From Ciona intestinalis (lineage: Eukaryota > Chordata > Ascidiacea > Phlebobranchia > Cionidae), in assembly GCF_000224145.3 (NCBI RefSeq), contig NC_020167.2, positions 6,066,016 to 6,130,015 on the forward strand: DNA of 64,000 nucleotides. The letters run 5' to 3'. How positions within the stretch are numbered: the first letter of the stretch is position 1; each line of letters starts with the position of its first letter. The notes under the pieces are model-generated. The model had not been told where the DNA came from, made no database searches, and saw only the letters and a program-made list of their open reading frames with translations. This document shows, in pieces, positions 54,601-64,000 of the stretch. Position numbers and translations under genes: made by a program.

Positions 54601-57600
54601 TAAACCAAAATTGCCAGAAATTTTATCATTAACTTATATAGTCAACCGCGCTTAATTGGACCACATCGGAACCAAGCCAAACTGGTCCGATTAAGCGGGT
54701 GGTCCGATTATGCGTGGTCAACAAAGTTCGTCATAATCCGGCCCTGCATCGCCCTTTCTCTCTAAATAGTGCACGCGTCTGCTCATGATCGTCGATAAAG
54801 AAACACTCGCCCTTTCTCTCTAAATAGTGCATGCGTCTGCTCATGATCGTTGATAAAGAGACGCTCGCTATTTCTCTTTAAATAGTAGACGCATCTTCTC
54901 AGGAAAATGGTCCGTTTAAGCAGGGTATTGGTCCGTTTAACCGGGGAAGATTGTATGTAAAAATGTATTTAGATTCGGGACCAGCGAAAAGCGGTCTGAT
55001 TAAGCGGGTGGTCTAATTAAATGTGGGCCGATTAAGCGGGGTTGACTGTATTAAGTATCTTAAACCATTTTGTAATAGGTTGCCCTGAAAATATGATTTC
55101 ATTTAAATGTGGCACCGGTTGCCCACTGCTTTCATGCGACCACCCAACACCCATACTAGAGTCCTTGATTTTACAGAAAGCATAAACAAATGAAAGCTTA
55201 AAGCATAAACACAAGCATAAAACACATTCCCCTAATTTTCTTGCAACTCTAATGTGCTTAAAACACATTAATTCCATAACTGGTAAATGCCTAAAATATG
55301 GATAAAACACATTCATGTAACCTTCCCTTGACTGGTAAATGCATAAATTGGTTTAAAAAACATCCCCGTACCTTTCCGTAATTGGTAAATACCTAAAACA
55401 AGCATAAAACACATTCTCGTAACCTTCCCTTAANNNNNNNNNNNNNNNNNNNNNNNNNNNNNNNNNNNNNNNNNNNNNNNNNNAATTAATAATTGCCCTT
55501 TGAACTTACGAATTGGATCTTTTGCTGTGAAAACTTCACTTTCTTTGCCTGCAGGCCCCATTCCCCCTTCATTCTCAGCCGTTACACGGAACGCAAATTC
55601 GCAATCTTTTGTTAGATCCTTGACCTTCAAGGTCTTGTCCATTACAGGTCGACCTCCATTCTGTGGGACCCAGTTCCTACGCCCTATCCGTTTTAGCTCA
55701 ACAATGTAGCCTGGAAAATAATAGAATTTAATAAAATAACAATAGTAAATTTTTTTATATTTATGTTTGCGTAATGACTGTCATTATAACACTGAACCCG
55801 TAGAGGAAGGTGCGCTAACTACTTTAAAATGATGATACAGATACCATAATCAGATATTCAGTTGCCTCATACACCCCATGACAAACTGCAATATACTATG
55901 TAAGCAAGTTTATGGGGGATTTTTTTCTGTAGTATTGCCTATTCCGACAACCTGTCAGCAACCTTAGGGTTGAAGCAAATATTAAATTACAACATTACCA
56001 ACCAACTTACCAGAGATTGGACTTCCATTATCATCTGGTTCATCCCATGTGACAACACAAGATGACTTTGTGATGTCACTAACAACTGGGGCAGCCACAG
56101 CAGAAGGAGGTTCTGAAATTAATAACAGAAATTGAGTCACATGATAAAACCATGCAACCAAATAGCTACTGTGAGTGTGAAAGAAATCTTCTAGCTTTTG
56201 TTTTTATAAAATCAGTAAGATCACTTTAACACTCATAGTACATACACCTGGCAATAATAACATAACAAGTAGAAACACTTTTGAAAACAACAGTTCTAAG
56301 AAAGCAATTCGTTCCAAACTTGTATTAAAAAGTCTAAAAAATAAACTTTAAGCCAGCAGTTCACAGCCCAAAATTAAAAATTGGTAATACAATTACAAAC
56401 CCTTACAAAAGGTCTAAATAAATCTTAGTAATAAAACTTTAAATTCAAGATTTTAATTACCAACATTAATTAAATGCAATTAACAATATAAATTAATTTA
56501 AATCTTACTGAATTTATCATCAGCCAATATTTCCGCTGATTCAAGAAAGGGACTTGAACCCAAAGCATTCTGTGCACTGACGCGAAACTTGTATGATGTT
56601 CCCTTGTCAACATGGTCGGATGTCATCTTTAAATCTTCACCAGGAAATACTTTGCCAATCTGTGGTAATAAATACTGTGTTATTGAATCATATTAGAAGC
56701 TACCATAACATGATACTCATACTATAAGTTTATATGAAACAATACACTCATATTCACATGAGATAAATATTCACATTATCCAGATCTTCAGCTATACATA
56801 AATAAAAATCACCCACAAAGTAACATACTCGGTAACTTTGGCATAAGGTGTATGAACACCCTGTGTTATAACAGCTTTCATTTTCTGGCCACATATTTTC
56901 ACATATAGATTTTCATCTTACCCTTGACCATTCTTCTAACTCATCCCCACAAGTTTTACGTTCGACGAGATATTGCGTAATATGCATTCCTCCATCGTCA
57001 CTTGGTGGCGCCCATCCAACAGTAAGCGCTTTAGACGAAGCCTTGACCGTCTTCATCGGGCCTTCTGGTGTTGATGGTACGTCTGGTGTGGTTGTGTAAT
57101 TGGTTAAGTTATAGCCATCTTCATATTTTTAATATTTATTTTTTAAGTCTGTTAAATTTTACTTATTGTTTACTGTTTAAACTAAAAAGCTTAACGCATT
57201 TTTAAGGGAGAAACACTTTGATAGAATGTAGCAGTTCAACATCAATGCTTGCATTAAACATTGTGTTTTTATAAATGTACATATTTCCTTCCCATTGGTT
57301 TTCTTTTAAGTTAAAACTACTGTATTACTCTTTTTCATTAAGTTGAAATTAGTTCAGTGTATTGCGTAGAAAAACGACCTTAAACATTTTGTTACCTGGT
57401 TTTTAAAATCAACCCTGCAACTACAGAAGGTGGTGATTCTTTAACTTACCAGTTATCTTGACAGTTATATCAGCTTCCACTTCACCCTCACTATTCTCAA
57501 CCTTAACATGGTAGACGCCAGAATCTCCACGTTTTGCGTCGGCAATTTTTAACTCCGCCCCTTCCTTGTTTACTTTGCCTTCGATTCTTGGATCTGGGGG

Positions 57601-60600
57601 AAACATAAACACCTCATGCACGCTGCCGGCAATGTATTATTTACAGAAATAACTTAAATTTTGATTTATTTTTTAGAATACGATAACGAATGTCTAATTA
57701 ACTTGTACAGAAAAATAAAAAGAAGACAATTTGCAACAAACCAATAACAGTTAAAGTCCTTACAAGACCTCATTTCAGTTTTTTTATTACACATGTTGTA
57801 TTGAATTAGAATTTGCAAATTATAACATCATATAAGTAGCATATATAAACAGATAGTACTAGATGTGCCAGAAGTACAAAGTACCAATCTATGAAAAAAC
57901 TTGTTTTATTTTTGTTAAGGTTATAAATTATAGCCGTGTGAAAAAGTACAAACATTCCACACTGGAGCCTTCAAAAATATTTCGCATACTTCGAAAAAAA
58001 TTAAAATTGTGTAAAAAAAACAAAAAGGAAACCAAATTCCTTAATTAACTAAATAAAAAGTTGAAGTTCTGAAATTTTTACCTTTAATTGGTTTGCCTTT
58101 CAGGCTCCATGTAGCTGTTGGACGGGGAATCCCCGAAACCGGTACTTTAAGACTGACGTCTTCACCAGCGTGGCAACTTACTGGCTCTGAGAAACTTTGT
58201 TTCGCGGCTTCAGATATAACTGGAGGCTCTACAGGGTGGGTCAACAACTTTTTAAACATTATGTGTATACAAAGAAATTTTAATGTTACTTTTTGAGTTG
58301 GTAGTAAGTATTGCGGTAATTGGACGAATCTGGCCCAAAATGTAGGTTCGTGACAGAGACTGTATTCACATAGAACAGAATGTTGGATATTATGAATAAT
58401 ATACTTGTAGTGTCTGATGTGAATACCCCATGTTTGTCTGATGTATAAGAAGACACTATAGGTCAGGCTTCAAGCCATGTAGTAACTTGGCCGCGAGCAT
58501 GAGGCATACATACCTGGAGCATCCATTGCAGTGATTGGCTTCTTGGTTTCAGCCCATCTTCCTTTCCCAGTTGAGTTCTTGGCAGAAACACGGAACTCAT
58601 ATTCATTCTCTGGCACGAGGTTGTCTAACTGGGCTGTTGTTCCTTTAATATGAGAACTTGTAACCTACATTACATAAAGCAGAATTATGAGTTAGTATTT
58701 TATCATAAATCTTTGCAAAGAGGACTTAATTAGAGGATACCGAAATCAAGGCTGAATGCTACTACTGTTGGAGTTAGTGTACAAAACACCAAACAGTAAT
58801 TTTTCCAACCCAGTTTTGATTTGGAATGTTTAATAAATGCATATCTAAACCTTTTAAGTATGTTATTGTATCCTAAAAAATCGTATGCATCAAATTGCTG
58901 TTGTAGGTTGAGTTTCCATAGAAATTATGTTACCAGTGATGCGAGGTGAATTTCATAGATTGCTATTACAGTGGATTTAGCATTTCATTTACTTTGAATC
59001 TGTTCTACAGTTAATCATGCATTTTATTTTTTTAAATATAATCTATTATCATTTTCCTTGAATAAAATGTACACCTACCGGGCTCCAATCCCCACCAACT
59101 TCTCTCATCTCAACAGAATACCCGGTGACAGAGCTTCCCCCATCATTACTTGGTTCATCCCACTTGATTCCAATGCTTGTAGATCTTACAGTGGTGGGTG
59201 TGGGGACGCCGGGGGCTCCAGGGGGTCCTGTAAGTTGCAGTGTTTTAAAAACAGAGGACCCTCATTCATTTTTAGCAAGACTACTTTTCCAATAGAAGAG
59301 AAACTGTTTAAAACTGGGCTTTTGACCATATTTGGCAGAGTTGCGTTATTTTAAGTCCCATCAATACTACTACATGTTGTAAACATTCGTTTATATAGTA
59401 ATTGCAAAACTATGATCCAATATATTTTCCAAGAACAGATCTCCTGGTAGAAAAATTAATGTCTATTTTATTAAATCCAATGTTTCATCTTTTGTGTTAT
59501 GCGATTTCTTCAGATTTCCGTCCTTATCTAAATCTTTTTAAGTAACATGTTAATTCTGACATATATCTCAAATCCCATAGAATGTCTGCTACAGGACTTC
59601 ACCAACACATAATATAATATCTTATACATACAACACTTACCACTGGCCAGCACAAGGGGTGACAACAGTGGTTTGCTTTCTCCTTCTGAATTATAAGCCT
59701 TGATCCTGTAGGAATATTTCAAACCCTTGGTCAACCCATCACTGGTGAATGACAAGGTGTTGGGATCAACCTGTAACATGGTTTTGCAAAACTTTATAAA
59801 GTTTTATTTTATATTCATGTTACAGTTTGGTATAGACTTCCGGGCTTGAATATTTACTCATGGTGGAAAATATTTATAAATGTTTATAAAATCTTTTTTT
59901 ATAAAATCGTCAAAGTTTGTTTAGAAATATTATCCTAGCTTTAGTGTTTCGTAGAAGCAACTTATATTTCTGATGTAATGACAGGCATGTTAACTACTGT
60001 GGCTCAGCACTGGCAGGACCGAATTCAAACTTCAAGCAATCATTTACCTTTCCAACTTGCGTCCATGTTGGTGACTTTGTATCTTTCCTCTCAATCACGT
60101 AACCCTGGACTGGTTTCCCACCATCTGACTTGGGAGGATTCCATGAGAAAGTCATCTCCGTGCTCATAACTTCATCCATTACGATGGGACCGGCAGGAGC
60201 ACTTGGAGCATCTAAAGTAAATATGGTGATTTATGTGACTTTTTTTGTTCGTCACTATCTGTATAAGAATTGCTTCAACCCAGTGTTTTTTTTAGGTTTT
60301 TTAAATTGTCAGTAAAAAATTAAAACATTTTGTATGTAAGACTTTAAAAAGTCGCTGTAAATGCCTTTTCACGAAACAAGTATAATAAATTTTTTCACAA
60401 AACAGGTATTAATAATATATGCCTGACAGCTATAGTTTACAAAAACCCATCTAATATTTAATCTCATACCAATAATCACAACATTAAAGTTGAGTTTTGC
60501 GTTTCCTTCTTTATTCTTCAGTAGCAACCCATATTCTCCACTGTCTTCTGCAGTGAGTCCACTGATGGAGAAAGTAGTGTCCACGTCGCTTGTCTCGGCT

Positions 60601-63600
60601 GCAACTCTTCCTTTGGTTGCCATCTTCTTCCCATCCTTGGTCCACTGAGCAATTGGGAGCGGGAAACCAGTGTATGGGATCTGGGAACAAAAATGGCAAC
60701 CATCATGTATAAGGTAATATGAGTGAATGTAACTTATTTATCCTCTGAGCGGAGGCAGGGGTGGCCTATTCAACCGGACATATTAAGAACTTCCAAGCAA
60801 ATAATAGCTAAGTGTTTGTTGTGACCAGGAAACAACAGTCACTATATCTTGGGTGTCCTGATTTGTATACCTTGTGCCCGCTTTTAAGTTGCCACATATG
60901 TAACTTCCAGTCCATCCTACCTATAAAGCCCCACCCACCTTCAACCTCAGTTCTTTCCCAGCCTTCAAATGTTGGTCTCCGCTCAGTTTCCCTACCACAG
61001 CAGCGTCCAACACTGGTGGGTTGGAAGGTTTTTGTACCGTGACACTACGCGACTCCAACCCCTCACTTTCACCAGCAGGATTCGCAGCCTTGATGCGGAA
61101 AGTGTATCGCTTCCCCGCTTCTAACCCAGTTATTGGGATGCTCTTTTCACCAGGTTGGAATGTTGCACACTATATAAAGGTTCTGTTACTTCTGCTACCA
61201 GACTTATGTCATGCTACCGTTTTTAACATAAATTTATTTTTTCACTCCCTAATAACAACCATTCTTATGTAGATAACCTTTCTGGTATGAAAACATGCAG
61301 TTCATTTTTGGACGTTAAGTCTGCCAATTGTTTATCAGGGCATTTGTTACAATTTTTTATACCAGATAACTCGATAAAAATGACCTATATAAGGATGGTT
61401 GTTATTAGAAAGTAAGAAAAAGTTAAAAATAGTAGCATGACATAATTATAAGTTGTGTAATGGGCAAACATTGGAACCTAGGTCCATGGCATGACTTGCT
61501 TTAGAACCTCACCAAACTTTTGTTTAAGGATTTTATTAAGTATGATATCAAATGGCCCTAAAATGAAATATATAATTAGATCCAGCATTGCTAAAAATAA
61601 AAAAATAATTATATTACTCCCACACTGTACCTGTGTCCAACCATTCCCACTGCTTTGCTCTACAATGTAATGCAGATTCCCATTTGCTTGGGCAGTTGTT
61701 ACAAACGACAACTTGAAGTGATTTGCTGCCATATTGTCAAACTTGATGTTTCCAGCTGGTTTGGGTGGAGCTTCAACTGTGGAAAGGTTTGGGTAAGTTT
61801 GAATGATGAATGAATGAATTTAAATAAATGATATATTATATTTATGTGAATAATATATTATATTTATGTGATTGATATATTATATTTATTCGTGTGTTTT
61901 TTTTACTTATTTATTCCCACATTGAGGGGCATTTGTTATACCATGGGTTTTCTTTTTCATGCACCCTGTGCTTGCTAACAAAAAAATATGACTGACAATT
62001 TGAACAGCCTATTAGTATTATCTCAGTTGTAGCAATCTTCATAAAGTGTTTTGCCCAAGTACCGAAAAAACAAAAGATTTCCAAAAGTTAATTTTTAAAG
62101 AAAAAAAAGATTGATAAAACAAAAAAAATTCATATATATATTAGTTATACAGTACAGCAATACTAAGTATCATGTCATCTATACAGTGTTGTTAATGATA
62201 GACACATTAATTGTTTAACGCAGGTCAAGGGCTGTAGGATAGGCAGCTGCTTAGTGTGATGTACATGACGTAATAAATTATAAAAGCTTCGTAATTCCCC
62301 CAGGAGGTAAATGGGTTGATTGGACAGAAGGCAGTTTATTGGAATTTGAAATTACAGTTGTATTATATTGTGGTATATTTGCAATGATAGTTATACCTAC
62401 TGATAACATGATCTGTTTAAACCAGGGGTTCCCAACTTACAGCAATCATATAAATCTTTAATATGTAACCACAGTAGGAGCCGTAGGGGTAAAGGGAGTT
62501 GCTTAGGCAGTGATTGACAAATCTTACTCGATTACTAAAAGTATTTATATAGCCACTTTTCCAATTTATTCACAAGTTTTTAAATTGTCGTTTTTATAGG
62601 AATTATTTTTACTAATACGTAACCGCTGCTATCTGTAGAGTAAAACTAGTTTGTCTTCTAATCCCTGATTGTCAAATTTACAACTGGGAGAAATCAGAGT
62701 CTTAACCCATGAAGGGTTGCCCATGATTAACTTTAACAACTAACTTGAACAATGTTTGTTGCATCTTTTGCATACATGTATTCTAGTTTCATTAAAACAT
62801 ACATCAAGTGCTACTAAATTGGCAACGATTTTCTTTTTAAAATAAGAGGTTAATGGTTCTAGTAAATCGAAAAACTCATTTTCTTCTTGGTACACCATTA
62901 GTACGGCTCAATTTTATTTGCTTGGTATTTAGTAGCACTTGTGTTTTTACTTATTGTCAACTTGTTACTTAAGAAGATTTGTCTATAACCCCATCAATAA
63001 ATAGATCTATATACCACCCTGTAGTTTCATTATCACAACCCCACACATATATTCACATATACCACTTTCAGATTCAACAGTCATAGTGCTCGACTTTTGA
63101 ACAGTTTTTCCTGGAACTTGAACAGTTTCGAAATTCACTTGTGAAACATCGGATAAAGTGACTTCAACTGGAACCCTCATGTTCCCAAACTTGTTTTCGA
63201 GGGTGACCTGTGAGTTTATTTGTTTGTATTGTAAATATAATGTTAATGAATGAGGCAAGGACATTCATTATAACACGGTTGTCCTGTTTTATACACCTTA
63301 TGCCTGCTTACAAATTACAAAATGTAGAACTTAAGTTATTGCTTTTCTTTATGGTTGAAAATTTTGCTAACTTGTTTCATGACTACTTGGTTAGAACAAT
63401 TGCAGTTAATTGTCTTGCCCAAGAAAAAACAATCAATCAGTATCGGTGTCATTTTCTTCATACTTAACAACATCAATCAAAGTTATAACACAGGTGACCT
63501 TTTTAACACATAGTCTTTGTTTACAAGTTAACATATGTGTAACTGTGTGGGTAATTGCTTTTTGATTATTTTGTGTTATAAACTTATACCTCATATGTTC

Positions 63601-63762
63601 CACAGTCTTCGCCCTGCAAGTTGTCGACTGTCAGAGTTGATTCACTTGATGTAGTGACAATCTTGTATCGACCGCTCGATGAAATGTTCTTTCCATTAAA
63701 CGTCCATGAGGCTTTAATGGGGGAAGCCCCAGAAAAGGGAACACGTAGAACCATAGGAGTAC
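51700..63762 (-). CDS. Large Ig/FN3 muscle-type protein, C-terminal part (19 exons; 5' end outside the window)
   Basis: Minus-strand exons: 63762-63590, 63207-63063, 61776-61631, 61169-60939, 60680-60470, 60211-60048, 59770-59641, 59227-59079, 58664-58514, 58228-58082, 57593-57450, 57082-56922, 56659-56509, 56112-56011, 55710-55510, 53679-53558, 52978-52800, 52347-52186, 51878-51700. Phases agree at every junction I could test. Domain order is Ig-FN3-Ig-FN3-FN3-Ig-FN3-FN3-FN3-Ig-stop. FN3 modules show W-D/N-P-P-x-x-D-G-G and Y-x-F-R-V-x-A-x-N; Ig modules show D-S-G-x-Y. This is the intracellular sarcomere style of titin, twitchin, MyBP-C and IGFN1. No kinase is seen, and the triple FN3 before a terminal Ig is unlike MyBP-C. 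Near 52840-52870 the exon changes frame by one base. The 55510-53679 intron holds two gaps. Confidence 0.88.
53326..53523. mobile_element. MITE copy in the Ig/FN3 gene
   Basis: Full length with both ends, in the intron between the exons of the last FN3 module. Confidence 0.75.
53745..53868. repeat. Inverted repeat (hairpin) in an Ig/FN3 gene intron
   Basis: ttgtaaaacag and tctggcatttat at the left are mirrored by ataaatgccaga and ctgttttacaa at the right, with arms of about 30 bases and about 60 bases between. Confidence 0.75.
54010..54420. mobile_element. Pogo/Tigger-like MITE, copy A
   Basis: Ends are cagttaaccccgcttaatcg and the matching attaagcgggtttaactg. A TA lies at the border, as in the Tc1/mariner-pogo group. 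Inside, a 70-base unit with gtcgataaagagacactcgc is repeated. Confidence 0.75.
54428..54477. other. Assembly gap (50 N)
   Basis: It lies between the two near-identical pogo-like copies. Confidence 0.99.
54640..55050. mobile_element. Pogo/Tigger-like MITE, copy B
   Basis: Very similar to copy A in the same orientation. It shares the following flank (ttaagta), which a simple second insertion would not copy. Confidence 0.75.
55218..55433. repeat. Minisatellite, about four 60-70-bp units
   Basis: The repeated core is ataaaacacattc, then gtaaccttccctt and actggtaaatgcataaa with variations. It runs into a 50-N gap, so the array may be longer. Confidence 0.7.
55434..55483. other. Assembly gap (50 N)
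   Basis: At the end of the minisatellite, 26 bases from FN3 exon 55710-55510. Confidence 0.99.
56775..56905 (+). mobile_element. SINE tail fragment in the Ig/FN3 gene
   Basis: Tail half (aatcacccacaaagtaacat), ending about 20 bases from exon 57082-56922. Confidence 0.65.
60720..60915 (-). mobile_element. SINE tail fragment, reverse
   Basis: Reverse tail, interrupted near 60765-60830, in the intron between exons 61169-60939 and 60680-60470. Confidence 0.55.
61925..62075 (-). mobile_element. SINE fragment, reverse
   Basis: Worn middle and tail parts (tgactgacaatttgaacagc) in an Ig/FN3 gene intron. Confidence 0.5.
63240..63440 (-). mobile_element. SINE copy, reverse
   Basis: Reverse copy beginning gaatgaggcaaggacattca. 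A second reverse tail follows at about 63480-63570. Confidence 0.55.
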
Positions 63763-64000
63763 CTAATGGTAAAATAAAATATCATCATTTTCTTTAAATC
63801 TTTAAAAACTATAGCAAAGATCAAATTCTTAACCACATAAAAACAGCAGTTATTAAAGCAAGCCATAGATAAAATATGAGAAATAGCACAAGTTGGCTGT
63901 TGGACCTGAATATAATAAGATGTTGTTTATGTACATTCAAACCAATATGCTTCATTAACAATTTTAAATTAAAAGTTACCATTAAAGCATGTTCAGACTT

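Overview
The window looks like chordate-invertebrate DNA, most likely an ascidian of the Ciona type. It is AT-rich, with compact genes, many short exons and short introns. It is crowded with one MITE family (about 16 copies) and one composite tRNA-headed SINE family (about 20 pieces). These match my recollection of Cimi-1 and Cics-1 described from Ciona; I could not run a database search. Six assembly gaps (runs of N) interrupt the sequence.

Layout. (1) 958-13153 (+): a 34-exon receptor protein tyrosine phosphatase whose ectodomain carries two lectin-like (CTLD) domains, two Ig-like domains and FN3 domains, followed by one membrane span and tandem phosphatase domains D1 and D2. (2) 13860-15950: decayed remnants of another copy, with CTLD and phosphatase-D2 fragments and a direct duplication of flank. 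(3) 16433-22462 (+): a second, partial copy with a signal-peptide exon, one full CTLD and two thirds of another. Its introns hold hAT-like elements and it ends at a Ty3/Gypsy-type LTR fossil (about 22568 to beyond 24380). (4) 24944-28878: mostly gene-poor, with an isolated minus-strand signal-peptide exon at 26446-26503. (5) 28879-32013 (+): archaemetzincin. (6) 32757-37691 (-): ZP-domain type I membrane protein. (7) 38771-39256 (+): gamma-glutamylaminecyclotransferase-like protein. (8) 39739-43631 (+): alpha-L-fucosidase. (9) 44428-46078 (-): nuclear cap-binding protein subunit 2. (10) 48126-49379 (+): an intronless membrane lectin-like protein with a mucin stalk, two NPxY motifs and an ITIM-like motif, followed by a degenerate paralogue at 49970-50653. 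(11) 51700 to beyond 63762 (-): the C-terminal part of a large Ig/FN3 muscle-type protein (titin/twitchin/IGFN1 class).

The most interesting signal is the CTLD-phosphatase receptor and its broken relatives. The four recognisable CTLD copies share a middle exon with 63 consecutive identical bases, while the third exon, which codes the presumed ligand loop, is strongly diverged. All the CTLD exons are phase 1-1 cassettes. An in-frame alternative terminal exon with its own poly(A) signal could give a secreted lectin, and retention of the D1-D2 intron would give a D1-only form. Conserved scaffold, diversified loop, tandem birth and death, and a signalling tail together resemble a recognition receptor. 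A role in self/non-self or microbe recognition is inference only. The rest of the window is ordinary housekeeping, secretory and muscle genes, ordered without evident functional linkage.
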